A DNA stretch of 64,000 bases from Symbiodinium natans (lineage: Eukaryota > Sar > Dinophyceae > Suessiales > Symbiodiniaceae). The notes under the pieces are model-generated. The model saw only the letters and a list, made by a program, of their open reading frames with translations. It was not told where the DNA came from and did not search any database. A program made the translations under genes and the position numbers. Shown here in pieces: positions 9,157 to 21,800 of the stretch; the first letter of the stretch is position 1, and each line of letters begins with the position of its first letter. Where the stretch lies: NCBI GenBank assembly GCA_905221605.1, contig CAJNDS010002046.1, forward strand, positions 1-64,000, written 5' to 3'.

Positions 9157-12100
9157 CTGCGTTTGTAAGCATGGCTCCACAGACATTTTAGGGTTATACG
9201 TTGTTTCCGCGACCTTCCGAAGAGACGATGTCCGCAGCAAACTAACTGTAAAGGAGCGCCTAAACGAACACAGCTCAAGTGATAAGTGACCCCTTCTTTG
9301 AACATCCAAGAACAACCTAGAGCAGCTCTTTCGTCTGAGGACAGCGCTGCCCATCGCAAGAAAAAGCCGGAGCGCATCCCTGGCAGGCTTCGGCAGACCA
9401 AAACACAACAAGTCGGCGGTCTGAACGACAAAAGTCTAAATTTTCGGAACCGAGTACTTGCCATCCGTGTAAGCAAATAACCTGGGGTCTGTTTGCGGAA
9501 TCTGAAGCCCGTAGTCCCATTTAGAGCTACCTGCAACGGCGAGCTTGAAGAGGGTGGGCAATACTGGAGAAGGCCAAGAATGGTTGCTTCAAAATCTGAC
9601 AGCCCCGTTGAGGGCTTCGATAGCCTTCTTAGCTTCTTAGAGGAAGCCTGTGGTCAGAAACCTCCGGCGGAACATTTTTTTCGCACTGGTCTTGTAAAGG
9701 CCATGTTGCTCATGCCTGGAAGCCCGACCCCCCCAACCCGCCAAAGATAACTTTGCGAGTTGTCGGAGCTGGCGTCAGAAGGATGTCCCGGCGAACCGTT
9801 TGGGCTGACGTGCAGTGTCAGCTACGAACGTAAAAAGTTAAAAGGGATCTGGCATGGGCTGTAGAGATGTTGCGCTGGCACCTCGGTCGACCAATGCTGC
9901 CGGCGCTGATGGCCGCATTGTAGCCTCATGATTCTAGAGATTCGGGAGAGGAAAGCTGCGCAATCAAAAGCATGACTGCAGACGACAGGCACTCGACTTT
10001 TCAACGCATGCTCCACGCGCAGGCGAATACCCCAAGGACTGAACCCAACCCGGAAGCATACAACGTAGAACCCTGAAACTCAGCCTTACTCAGCTCAGGC
10101 TTCAACGATCTCCAACATGCTGTCAAGCAACTGACAAGGTCCGCTTTGAGGGTCTTAGAGGCAATCGAGTTGAACCTGCAGCTGAGCAGTATCAAAGTAG
10201 GCCGGCTGGGGCTCTGCAGTGCAGGGGAGCCAGGTGTACACATCCCGGAAAATCTGAGACCATGTCATACAATGCCCACATCAAGACACCAAAACACCAT
10301 CAAATGCCATCAAGCACACGAACTGCGCACATCCACGAAAGACTTAGATTGAGTTCTTGCCATGTCACATGGAGAAGGCCGCTTGCCAACAACACCGTCT
10401 GTCGCAAGCGCTTAGCGCAGCATTGAAAGAAACCTGGGTGGTTCGTGCCAGGAGACGGTCTCGGGGTCCGTGTGGAGCTGCTTGGAGTGCTCATGGCATT
10501 CAACAGATTCCAGCGCTTTTGCAACGAACACGCCCAAGAAGACACTTATCATGCACTTTGCGCACTCAGAATCATGGGTCGCCGGCCTCTTTAGCAAGGG
10601 GCGAGCAAGCTGGACAAGACTCGGCCCCATGCATCCTAGCGCCCTGGCCGTGCCAGCGAGTTCCAGCTAGGTGGCCAGGTTCGCAACCACAGCGGTCAGC
10701 GACATCTCCTCAAGGTGGTCTGACTGTGTCAGGGTCATAGCTTCGGAAGCAAAAGCCTGAGACAGGAACAGATGCCAGTTCTCGCATCATGGGATACAGA
10801 CCTTCTTAATTGGGCGCATGACCTTGGCACGCCTATTGCTTAGTTTTGCTGAGTTGGGGAAACCCGTACGGTCCCGCGTGGGCCCTGTCCTGGTTTAAGA
10901 CCGATCCCGAGTTGGGCCTTAAGTACATGAGCGCTCAGGAATTGCATTCCAAAACAGGTAAGTGTGCATTCTCTTCATCTCTGAAGATCTAAAACTCCAC
11001 ACCCCAGACCTGAACGATGCAACACCTCAACCAGGGATGCACGCCCCCCAAAAGGCAAGACCGCAACCTTGCGCAAGCATGGCTCCTCCAGTAATGACAC
11101 AGCAAGGTCCCACTTGGCAGCCTTGTCCGCGGCGCTGATGACAGCCTTGGGCTGAAAATCGTCTGCATGAGGAGGAAGTTCTACAGGATCAACGTGAACT
11201 GGAGGCAAAAACTGATCAACGTCGTGCAGAACTTGCGAGTGCTCGTGGCTTGGACCCACATTCCCAAAACCCGAAACATCGTCCCTTGACAAAAAAAGCA
11301 AGCAAAGATCAAAACAAAACAGTGCTCATGCTTCACTGTCCCAAAGGCGCTCTGACTGACAACGTCGCGCTGAAGAAGCACCGACAGTGCCAATGCCTAA
11401 ACTATTTTAGGCGGTGGTGGGTTGGACTTCGAGTGCGATGGCGGCATCGCACCCAGGAACCCAGTGCTCAAGACGGTGAGCTTTCCAGGTCATCCTACTT
11501 GGCTTTCGAGGCTAGAAGTACGAACACAAAACTCATGAGATGTGCCCCCAAAAAGTGCTATCTTTGCTGGCGACAGCTGGGGCGGCCGTGAGAACACTGG
11601 GAACAAGCTGGGAACCGTCATTGAACCGTCCGTGTGTTGTTTGCTCAGCGCCTCAGGGTGCAGCCGGCTCAAGCTCAGAACAGGAGCCCGAAACGAAATA
11701 AGACTCACAAAGACTCAGAGTCCCAGAGCCTCCAGATTCTACGATTCTACCCTACACAACAAAAGTTGGCGGCCGGATGCCGTGGCCCAAAGGCTGCCAC
11801 TGGCTTTCTCACAAGCACTGACAGCACCACCTCCGCGCAAGTTCATGAGAGTCTAATGGGTTTCGAACCAAGGCTTCCTGGGGCGGCTTCTAAGTGTACC
11901 GTGGCACAGTCGCGAAGCATTTTCCTGCCACGGCTGTATGCATGTTTGGGGTTGGATGCGCTCGGTTCTGAGTGATGGCGATGGACATGGAATGAGTTCA
12001 GCTCCGCCAGCATGGATCCCCAAAATCACAATTCTTCAAGAGACATCGCTTGTGCCAGGACACTGTAGCTGAGTGTGTTGGGCTTCTGGCCAGCGATGGG

Positions 12101-14651
12101 CATTAACTCGAGATTGCCCAGTGCATCTTGCCATTGGCACCTCGGAAACTTCTCCACTCAGGTGAGGTTCTGGTCTAGTCAACTTTGGTGTCCCGGCGGT
12201 CTGCATAGCGGCAGGCCCAAGGGAACGTCTGATAAAAGTCAGAAGCAGCTTTCTCGGTACTGGCAACTGTGACAACCTACCTACAACTAGGCAAATCATG
12301 ACAGAAGCATCATGCCTTCCTGAAAGAATTCAGTATCCTCAATCTGCAGTGCGCGGGGCAGGTGAAGGATCGGAAAGCATTTCAAACACACAAAGCAAAG
12401 ACTAAAGGTTAGCATTGGCGCATAAAGCCTGGAACGAAGCTCTTGCAAAGACAGGTTCCCCAAACTGCATGAACACGAACTGGCAAAGCCACGGGATTGA
12501 ACACTGCGGGCGGAAAGCCTTACACAAGATCTGCGCTACCCAGAGGGTGGAGCTATGACCGTCTGCCACTTTCTGACACTCTCACCGACCTCCATCCAAC
12601 CGCCAGGCCACCCCTTTTCGCAGGCACTGATGCCAGCAGAGTAGCCTCGGCTTCGTTAACTACTGAAAACATCCGAAGAATCCTGTTATACTACTGGACT
12701 TCACTCGCTAGTTCGCTTAACCTTCCCGAAGGAGGGCTGCCCCGAAAGCAGCGCGAAGTGCGCTTGTTGTGCCGACCCCACGGTTTTCATGGGTGGCCTT
12801 CTCGTATGATGAGCCTGTCTGTGCCTCTCTCTCTCTCTCTGTCGAGCGCGTCGTTGCCACAGCGCCGTTCGGCTTCGACTAAGAAAAGCAGGGTAGTCAA
12901 GAACGGCCCCAAAGGTGGGGTCTCTTAGTCGCAGGCACACTGCCAGCTGCACCGGGCGTGGTGAGTGATTATGGCCAACACAACGTCTCAGTTCTCAGTC
13001 GCCGACTTCTGGCAGAGCTCTTTCAGTCGCCGAAGACGTCTGAGAGCTGCGAGTCCGCCCCGCTCACGGTGACGAAACTTTCGACGAGACTGTCGGATGC
13101 AGAAGAACTACGGCCAGCAAGCCCAACAAGGGCCTCGATCCCGGCGCGGAGCTGGTCGGCCGTGGCGCGTGAGCAGACTGTGCAGCGAGGACAGCCTGTG
13201 CCGCCAAAGCATATTGTTCCATTCCCACGCCTCCTTCTTCGGTCTCGACAGCTCTTTTTCCCGCGCTCTGAGCGACGTTCGGCTTAGCCGTCACAAGATC
13301 GGAAGTCACGGCCCCGGCGGGTAAAGTGGCGGTGCTCGGGGCTTGCTCTAAAACACTAACACAAACTCAGCGAAGAGAGCTGGGACTTGCTTCTCTGCAG
13401 GCTGCTGCTGTTTGCTCTGGGGCTTGCTCTTCTCGCCCTCTTCCGCCTCCTTGCAGAAGGCGATCTTCTTTGCTTGTGTGGCCTTACCGGGCGTCGGCAG
13501 GAGAAGCTGGACGGCAGTGTTCTCGCCATTCTCCCTCTCCTGCCAGAACTGGTCAGAACTGGAGACAGCTTTTCCGATAGCTCCATTTCAATCTCTGGTT
13601 TTGCCTCACTTTCTGCAGCTGTGCTGGCCTGAAGCTTTTTGTCTCCGTCATGGAGAACTCTCTCCAGCTGTGTCGCAGCCACCTCTTTAGCATGGCGTCA
13701 TGGGAGGCCGCAAAAGTCTCTGATACTAAGGAGGGCCTTATAATGGCAAAATGCCAGACTCAAAAACTCAGGGGCTCAGGGCCCGGGGTCTAGGTGGAGA
13801 AGTAGGAGAGAACGCAGGAGTAGCCTCGGCGCTTGGTTGACCGTGTGCCTTCCAGGCATCGCAAGGCATTGCAGCTTGGAGGACGTTGCCCCCCTGCACT
13901 ATGTGAACATGTCCCTCTTGCCCGTCCTCGACGTACTACGTGCTTCAGCTCTCACGACCGCACAACCATCCAGAGTCCAACGGCTCCCAGGGTGCATGAG
14001 CTTACAATCACGCAGGGAAAAGCGCCCTCCCACAAGAGTCCTGTAGTCGAGGAGCTGATGGCATCCGGCACGATCGATCTTGACCACATCTGTCCTAAGA
14101 GGTGCAAAGACAAGGCATTTCCCGAGCGTTTAGCAGCAGTCAGTCATGTTTGTCGGTTGAACTAGGTCCAACTCACCTGGGTCTTGTGAATAAGAGAGTA
14201 AAGCAAAAAGAGCCATGCTGATGTCTGCAATGCGTCAGACGTTCTGCCAAACTGTTGGCACACCGCGAGGGCCGCAGGTGTGGATAATACCAACCAGCCC
14301 AAGAGGCGCTGCATACTGCATGACGTCATGCTTTCGACCCAGGAGCTTCGCAAGGTAAGGTTTATTGCAACAGACCAGAACACTTTCTTCCACCATCTCT
14401 GCTTTTCCCATCTACCAAAATCTATAAGATTGACACATGTTACTTGCTACATACACTGTTACCAGCAACAGCCTAATTTCATCAGAAACTCAGGTTTTGT
14501 ACTTTCTTGAGAATGTTCCCCCTACCTTGCGCCTTCCGCTTACTTGGAGACTTCTTAGACAAATCATTCCTTGCAGGCAGGCTGCGCAAGAAGTGCATGC
14601 CCCAGGACCAGAGACCAGACTTCTCTGCTGTGCTGATGAGAGCTCCGAAGC
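8974..14651 (-). CDS. PPR protein gene (multi-exon, 5' end not found)
   Basis: Pentatricopeptide repeat proteins bind RNA through helical repeats, usually in organelles, where they act in RNA editing, processing or translation. Recognisable exons in transcription order: 14651..14570, 12140..12038, 11145..11068, 10433..10369, 10175..10085 and 9156..8974 (stop TAA). The last three join in frame across introns with GT, GC and AG|G sites. PPR-type helices: FGALISTAEKSGLWSWG, CQWQDALGNLELMPIAGQ, AVISAADKAAKWDLAVSLLE, VSFNAALSACDRRCCWQAAF. Some exons between these are missing from this reading, and the start could be upstream. Unidentified frames at 12.5-14.4 kb lie in its introns or belong to another gene. 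Confidence 0.65.
10085..10175 (-). CDS. PPR exon
   Basis: Acceptor AG|GT, donor AG|GC. Reads FNSIASKTLKADLVSCLTAC and continues WRSLKPELSK. Ends in phase 0, as the terminal exon requires. Confidence 0.55.
10369..10433 (-). CDS. PPR exon
   Basis: Acceptor AG|GT and donor GTGACA. Reads VSFNAALSACDRRCCWQAAF. Its phase fits the previous exon (0) and the next one (ends with AT of an ATG). Confidence 0.7.
11068..11145 (-). CDS. PPR exon
   Basis: Acceptor AG|GC, donor AG|GT, 26 codons in phase 0: AVISAADKAAKWDLAVSLLE followed by EPCLRK. A textbook PPR helix pair. Confidence 0.7.
12038..12140 (-). CDS. PPR exon
   Basis: Acceptor AG|GT. Reads CQWQDALGNLELMPIAGQ then KPNTLSYSVLAQAM, the end of one PPR unit and the start of the next. 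The 3' boundary is uncertain; a GA donor just before an in-frame TGA is my choice. Confidence 0.6.
12141..14569. other. Intron or intergenic stretch with unassigned open frames
   Basis: Coding-looking but unidentified segments: a plus-strand frame at about 13980-14120 (VVEELMASGTIDLDHICPKR), a plus segment at 14279-14355 flanked by AG|GT and a GTAAGG donor, and a minus-strand acidic frame at about 13560-13680 (KPEIEMELSEK). They cannot all belong to one gene. A short CT microsatellite is at 12825-12840. Confidence 0.3.
14570..14651 (-). CDS. PPR exon
   Basis: Acceptor AG|GC, donor AG|GA, 82 bases. Reads FGALISTAEKSGLWSWGMHF followed by LRSLPA, matching the PPR pattern of a small-residue helix A, G-W, then a helix B. 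Confidence 0.6.
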
Positions 14652-15707
14652 CTCTGCAGGTTGACATGCTGGGTACGATCAATGGATCCTTCCGGGGCAC
14701 GAAAACGGTTGACGCACTGTAACCGACGGGTTGCAGAAGGGGCATCTTAAGCTGGCTTCTGGAAAGCTTGCAGTACCAGCCCCAAGGGAGTGTTAAGTGT
14801 TCCATATGCTGCAGCGGGAACTCAGCTGGTTTGGTCTCACACCACACGATGCCATGTCGCTCGCGAGGCTGAGGGCAGTCAGCCAGGCACTGCCCTTTTC
14901 CTTACAGGGCAGCAGGGGTGTGAACATGTCCGGACTTTGCTGCTTGCGGCTGTTCTTATGCGGGTTTAGTCTTCCGTGTACGGGATTAGAGTTGGGGAGT
15001 TGGAAATCCGAGGGCATGGAACATCAAATGATGGCCTATGTTTGCACGTTGCAATGTAATGCATGTAATTAGGTTTGGCATAGGGTGGCTCCAGAAAGCA
15101 AAGCCTTTGAACAAAACACAACAAATCCCGACATTCCACGATTTGCCCAGGCGCACACTGGAGTTTGTAGAAACTAGGGGTCGCTGTACCTCCAAATTTC
15201 GTAGAGCACCCCTGGCACCCCCAAAGAAGGCGGCCGAGTCTCACAGGCAGTTAGCACCTGAGAGCGGGGAAGGCTGAGGCACGGTTCGTTCTTCCGTTAT
15301 CGAAACTCACAGGCAGCACTTGACACACTGCAAAGAAAACAACCCCATGCCCTTCAGGTTTCGGGCTCGCTGTGCAAACCTCTTGCACTCCCATCAAGCG
15401 CTCCCTTCCTAATGGATAGAGGATAGCAGCCAGGCGGCAGTGCTGTAGTGATAGACGTTTCCTTGCAGGTGGAAGTCCTGCAGCCTGGGCCCGCAGGGGG
15501 CTGTTCGGGACCCTAAGGCTCTAAGGACTCCGGTTCAACGCTTGAGCGCTCCGGAGCTGATGCTAGACTTTTGGTTCAGTGCAGGGAAATAGCAGGCAAT
15601 GCAACTAGGCCGGCATCTTCAGGCGCAAATCTGTTGCTGGCAGCGGCCCCTGAACGTCTCTTTGAGATAAGCAAATTCTGGGGCATCTGCCGTAGAGCGA
15701 TGTACCA

Positions 15708-15811
15708 ATGGCAAGCCTGGAATCCCTGAAGGAGGAGGACCACTCTAGTGAGTCTAGTGAGCCTAGCAGCACGCGCAGCAGCTCGACAGCAGCTTTGGTC
15801 GAGCCCGTGCC
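15708..15811 (+). CDS. Possible first exon of a plus-strand gene
   Basis: ATG in a good context (CCAATGGC), then a Ser/Glu-rich reading (MASLESLKEEDHSSESSEPS) to a GTGAGA donor near 15831. The minus strand over 15661-15711 can be read as a PPR-like segment (ACHWYIALRQMPQNLL) instead, so the strand is unresolved. Confidence 0.2.
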
Positions 15812-15991
15812 TCCATGCGTGGGGCAGCGTAGTGAGATGGGAACAGGCACAAAAGAATGGACAAGAATCAAAACAAACACGACCGTGCATTGCGTGTAGA
15901 TCGGCCGACTTCGACTTCGACACTGCCACCTTCTGATGCGAACACCGCAGCTGTGAAGATGTCCAACGTGAAGTGGACATAGTTCTTAGCG

Positions 15992-16019
15992 ATGTACATC
16001 GATGATCATCGATGTACAT
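15992..16019. repeat. Perfect 28-bp palindrome
   Basis: The left half ATGTACATCGATGA is followed at once by its exact reverse complement, with no spacer. Confidence 0.95.
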
Positions 16020-16909
16020 GTCGGTTGATTCAGGCAGTGGCCTTGTCGAGACGCCGCTGTCCTGTCCTGTCTTGCTGATATGTCTGCCATGCCATTGCTC
16101 GCGTGCGCTCGCGCCAGCAGTACGCACTCACGCCGGTCAAAGTTCGGCTTGAGGGATACAGCGTATTGCAAAACGAGCCAGGCCGGCATTGAATCGCTGC
16201 TTCATTGCCCGTACATCGCTGCCAATCAGATCATGAACGGCTTTTCCAACAAGTGTCAGCACAAAAGCCGGTGAACCCAAGGCTATGACGACAACTGCTG
16301 GATGGGTGAGTCTTATGGAAAGCGGCTAACGTCAGCATACCTGACGATCAAGACTTAACGCAGAAAGAGTAGCTTTCGTCGTCCGGTCCATTCCTAACCC
16401 AATCCAGAGAGAAGGGACATCCTACCATGCATGCGCCTCCGATGCGGGACAGGAGCCAAGTGCCCAGTTTTGGGTCGCCAGCTCTTTCCCTCAATGCCGC
16501 CGGCACCGCCTGAGTGACCTGCCCAAGGCATTTGGCAGGTAGCACATTCAACTTTGTGGCATCGCGTGTTTCTTTTGGTGCTTTTCCTGTCTTGGCAATG
16601 GGCGCCTCAAAACATAGCGTTCCTGGCCTTGGGCCATTCAGACCTGATCCAAAGGTCCGAGTATATCGTCCCTGCGTTCAACTTTGTCGCAGTAGAAACT
16701 TAGTCTCAAGGCTTATAAGGTTCAAGGTCGCTTTCTTACATGGGCAGTTTGTCTTGAAGGTTCTGATTAAACATGTCGATTAGCGGATGATTAGCACGCG
16801 CCTGTCTTTGGGTAGCCTTGACTGTGTTTGGTGTTCTTTGGCTGTTTTGTTCGCTTGATGAAATGAGGCAAACAGTCCGGACAAGCATGCCTACTTCCCA
16901 GCATTTCAG

Positions 16910-17134
16910 AACATCCACGCAGAGGTCCGATACCACAAGCTCAAGCATGGCCCTGACATCTGGACAAAATCCGACGACCTCCTCGCGCTGCGGCTCTGCG
17001 CCGAGCTTTTTCAGCAGGCGCAGCGCGCGATGCGCAGCGGAGATCGCCTCTCTGCTGGTGAGGTGCACTCGGCTTTGGGGGATGTGCTAAAGCGGTTTGC
17101 GTCCCACCTGTCTATGCCAAGATTCTGCTCCCTT
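16910..17134 (+). CDS. Candidate plus-strand exon, function unknown
   Basis: Acceptor TTTCAG|AA, donor CTT|GTAAGC, 75 codons with a GC-rich third position. Contains VRYHKLKHGPDIWTKSDDLL and LCAELFQQAQRAMRSGD. An alternative acceptor AG|GT lies at 16924. The minus strand is also open here (ISAAHRALRLLKKLGAEPQR), so the strand is not certain. Not recognised. Confidence 0.35.
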
Positions 17135-17325
17135 GTAAGCACACCTCTTTTGTCGTCTTTGGTCAGCGTGACTGTCCTACTACATCAGGAGTGCCCTCTA
17201 CGCAAAAACTCTATACTGGCGGCTGAGGGTTGTCTTTGCATGCTTGTAAACCAATATATTCTTGCCCTGCAAAGAAGACTAACCCTTCTAACCCCAAAAT
17301 CCTAAATTTCTTTACTCGTGGCCAG

Positions 17326-17446
17326 GCCTCGGATTGCTCGCGCATGGCACGCCATGGGTGCCGTCATCGCTTGTGCACGCGCAAACACCACGCCGCTGCA
17401 AGCGGTCTCTTCTGGTGACCCCTTTCTGCAGCCCAAGAACTTCCAG
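17326..17446 (+). CDS. Candidate plus-strand exon, function unknown
   Basis: Acceptor AG|GC and donor CAG|GTATGG, 40 codons: PRIARAWHAMGAVIACARAN and onward to LQPKNFQ. The phase differs from the exon ending at 17134, so a small exon would be needed between them. Not recognised. Confidence 0.35.
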
Positions 17447-18676
17447 GTATGGGGCGGCGACTTTTTTGGGCATAACCCGTTTTTTCCCCCAAGGTCTAAG
17501 TTCAACCCGTCTTTCATCACCAAAGTCTAAGTCATGCTCAATCAGGATCAGGACGTGCGCATGCTGCCTGACAGCGTTCCTTGATTGGTGCAGAGGCTCC
17601 GTTTTAGGCCCAAAGCTTGGGATGTGTACACTAATTAGCTTGTGCTCCAGTGTACCTCGGCCACACGCAGACAGGCATCTGGCCCGGATGGATGGATCGT
17701 GGAGGATAGACTGATAGACTTGCGCAATGTTCGGTTATTGGGCTGCTCACTTCCCTGTCGAACGCACGTAGGCCTGCAAGAGCTTACCCATCCTCTTGAA
17801 AGACCACGCTCATGTGGAACAGGAACTTGCGTGAACGAGACAGGCTCTCAGCACTCTGCAAGTAGACTTGTCCACCCAGAACCTGCATGGCCCCTAAATC
17901 CTGAAGAAACATTTTCCAAGAACTGGTGCCCCAACCACACTTTTGGCACCACGGCTGTCTGACCCTCACCGCGGCCGGGTTCACGGAGCTGCTCGAAGAC
18001 TGTGCCCCGTGGTGACCTGCGTTAAACATACAAGGCTAGTCTTTCAAAGCGTTGACACTTTGTCAAGTCTATCACCTTATCACCTTTGAGGCGTCCGAGT
18101 GCCCCAGCCCTGGATTCACCCTGGTCACTATTGAAGACCATCTTGAACAGCTTGGAAAGAGCTTGAAGTGAAAACATCTCAGTCTCCGTGTGCCGAAACC
18201 ACATCGAGAGGAGATGCAACGTAAAGGTGCCAAGCAGTTGCAAATCTCGGAAGGTCTGTGCGCAGGTTTCTGGGGGGGGGGGGGTGACTTCTCTCTTGCT
18301 TTTGGAGGAAGCCCTTGTCTCTGTAGATTACTTGCGCCTGGCGGCTCACGGCTCCACACCTTCTCCGGAGCCTTTTTCTTTTGAAGGGGGTTTGGGTGCG
18401 TTTTTAGTCGGTTCGGGCGACCTCGGGCACGTATCCTGGATGCAGCTGCTTTTTGGGGCTCGTTCATTCATTGTAAGTTCCTTTTTGGATAAAACTCGGT
18501 TCGAGTTAAACAAGAACTCGAATACGGAACGGCAGGTTGCCACAAGCATGCAAAAATCCCAAGCCCCAAAGCCATTCCCATCCGCACTTCGCAGCCAGTT
18601 GGTTTCGACCCCACAACCCTAACCCCCCCCCCCCCAAAAAAAAAAAAAAAAATAAAATAAAACCCAAACCCCAAAC
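17447..18676. other. Stretch with no assigned gene
   Basis: A plus-strand reading LTLTAAGFTELLEDCAPW with a stop near 18016 could be the 3' end of the candidate plus-strand gene. A poly-G run lies at 18271-18283 and a poly-C/poly-A run at 18607-18656. The last exon of the PPR-RluA gene may also lie here. Confidence 0.3.
18607..18656. repeat. Poly-C followed by poly-A tract
   Basis: About 14 C then about 17 A, lying just downstream of the last recognised RluA exon. Confidence 0.9.
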
Positions 18677-18804
18677 CTAAAATGTGTTGCAGTGACTCGA
18701 CGCGCCTGAAGGTGAGCAACTTGGCGCAATCCAGCAAATCGGCTGGCAGCGGAGCATGGACTGTCTGCTGCCTGCCCCGATGATCCCGGAAGGCCACGGA
18801 ATAC
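18677..18804 (-). CDS. RluA exon j
   Basis: Acceptor AG|GT. Reads YSVAFRDHRGRQQTVHAPLP then ADLLDCAKLL. The 3' end is placed at an AG|GT donor before the poly-T tract; an earlier AG|GC donor is also possible. The stop exon was not found. Confidence 0.7.
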
Positions 18805-21800
18805 CTGGGTCAGATTCCGTGACTGCATACAAGCAATTCTGAACAACACGTTGACATGCCGCAGCCCTGGCACATGGATTCTATTGGAATCTGGACCCAT
18901 GCCACAACAAGAGGGCGCTCAAAATCTGGAGCCTAGGGTTCCAAACGTGAAAGTTGATAATTGCTGAACCAATAGACCAACACCAGAATCAAGATTGAGA
19001 CCGAAGCAGACCGGCTGCCGATGCAGGAAATTCCGAGGGCAAAGGCCCCAGTCTTCGTAGAAAGTCTGGCGTGAGGTGTAGCGGCCGTCACCTTGTGAGC
19101 AGCAGGAACAGACATTGTAGCAATCATGTGTGGGGAGGGGGGGGGGGTGGGCTGAAATGCGAGGTATTCGCGACACTTCAGATCACGACATCTACACGTA
19201 CGCACGCGACCCGTAGACAGCCTCTTGTTCAAGAAAGAACCGGCACTGTTGGCAGCCATGTACGTCAGATGTGGAGTTGATTATGTCACATTATGTTGAA
19301 CCTGGGGGCTGACCTGCAGCAACACAAGCGCAGTATGCCCGTATGTCTGGCATCCGACAAGGGCATTGGTTCTGGCTGAAAGGGCGTGTGCCAACAAGCA
19401 CGCAACCAGCGTGCGCGATTCAACGTAGCTGAAGTATTCAACTTCGACCAACAGCAATGCAAACATCGGCTTTCTTTTAAAGCAGCCACTTAACAAAAGG
19501 CAGATAATCTGCTGTTGCTTGAGATTACAATACAAAGCAGTGGGTACTTGCTGCTTTCGTCGGCTAAACACAGCTGAACTCCAGCTTAACAACGACAACA
19601 ATGGTCAAAAGTGAGTACTCAGCAACCTGACTGTGATAGGTTTGGCAGAACGAAACGGTGAAAACATAATTTAGGACATGTCATGTTTAGACATGTGTGT
19701 AGATTCAGTATGGCAATGATAATGGTATGTGCTTTTACTGAATGCCCCACATCTTGAAACTGTTTTGCAGTTATATACAGTTGTGAATGCACCCGACACG
19801 GATGCTGTATCGTGCAGTGTCAAGCACGGAGAAAGCAGCTGCTAGGTAGGACACGTGTTGCGTGCGCGTGTGTCACAGTAGCTGTCGTTCTCTGCCTGAC
19901 CGGGGATGTCGGCTCAATTCTCATTGCCTGGTTTCCAGATCAACTGGAAGTGATGGGTTTAGCGAAGGATTTCCTGGGGCCTGAACTAGAAAGAAAAGAT
20001 ACCAACAACAAAACATACGACTGCACCGAACAGCAACGGACACTGCCAAACACAAAGTAACCCCAACAGCTAAGGCGACCGGTAATAAAGACCAACTGTT
20101 ACACCCTAAACCTAAGGAATTCCGGGAATTCTCTGTGGGATCCTCCCGCTCTGAAACTGTGCCATTTGACGGGTACTGTGCTACTTGCTGAGTTCCTTGT
20201 GTTTTTTTGCTTGGTTGTTGCTGATATTCCTATATTATGACACCCAAGAAAGCTCTGTAGACAGTACGCCGCTGTTTTAGTGTTGGCACTTTGCACTCGA
20301 TTGTTGGGTTCGTGCCGCTAGTTCTACCTGTTGCTGTGTTCTGTAACTTTCTTTGTTGGGGATTCTCTCGCATTTGGCTTTAGTTGCTATGTGTCTCGTC
20401 ATCGTCGTCGGTTGAAGTGGTTGTTGTTTTCTCGTTGGCCGTTGGCCGTTCTGTATGTTCCTTGCCGTTGGTTGTGACCGTTCCTGCTGGCGTGTGGCGT
20501 GGTTGTGCTGGTGGTGGTTTCTTCGGTTTGGTCATTTTTGGACACTAGTCCGCTTTACTTTTGTTGAAGGAGTCGCTTCCCAAGTCCAGCGCTCCGGCAT
20601 CTGGGGCACTGCAAAACGCTAGAGATGGCCACCCGAAGTTGCATCGTGCGTATGGAGATGCATGTCCGTATAGTACATCTGTGCGTAGGTGTGCGCGCGC
20701 GCGTGGGTGTGTGTGTGTGTGTGCGCTGTTGAAGTCAAAATAAGTTAAAGCCGCCTTCCTGGTTTCGCTACAAATTTTAAATATGATGGCCGGGCGGCAA
20801 ACAGTGGCGTGGCCGATGTGCGCACAATGACTTCGGATCTGATGCCGCCGGCCCGTGCCAATGGAAACACGTACCAGGGCATACGCACCTGAAGCAGGGC
20901 GGATTGCTCTAAAGCTGCCAAGACCGTGGTCCCAGCCAAGCATGTCCTCACTCGTAGAAACGCCTTTTTTTCGGAATTCCCTTACATTACGGGGATAAGC
21001 CAACCAAACCAACCCAGCCACTGGCCACATTCGACCCTGAGATAGCTGTCGCAACATCGGCTCTGTACCTCGTGCTCCGAATCGCTCCCTCTCTGCTTCT
21101 TCGTCTTGTTCTTCTTCTTCTTCTGCTTCCCCACTGAGGGCTACGTGGGGTGTGACCCTTCTCCGCCCCTACAGTAGGACGCTGCCTCAGTGGTGGCGTT
21201 GATGGTGTTGGGTTTGCTTTGACCCCCATTCTTGTGGAGCTTCGAAAGCAATCTTGCGAGGAGGCAGCCCCTTTACTGGGGTGTCGCACCCGGGTTCCTG
21301 TGGGAGTTGGAGCTTGGCTTGGCTCCGCCCACGAATTGCCCCCAAACTCCTGAAAGATCTCTGCGCTTATTAGAGTCCAAAGCTCCTAGATTATTGCAGA
21401 AACCGAAAGGAGCTTGTGAATGTCAATCTCTCCCCCTCCCTCCAACAACTGCATGGGCACGATCTCCTTGCCTAATTCAGGCTTTACTCCATGCAATGTC
21501 AACATTGTTTGCCTACTTGAAAGCCCCCGGGTGTGAGGGGTCGAATCCAACCTCTGTCTCTTCATCTTCTCAAGGGGCTTAGGGGAGTGGCTCCCCCCGC
21601 ACACAGCCGCGCACCCGATGTCCGGGGTCCGGCATTGAAACCCGCGCTGCAAGCAAACCTCGCCTACCTTCCCGAAGGCCTCACGTCCCCCAAGTCTCCA
21701 ACCCAATTGCCAATTCCTGCTTCGACCTGGTGTTCCGCCTGAGGGCAGCTCCAGGCATGTAGAAGGCACCGCGTCAGTCCCTACCAACCGAAGTTCCCTA

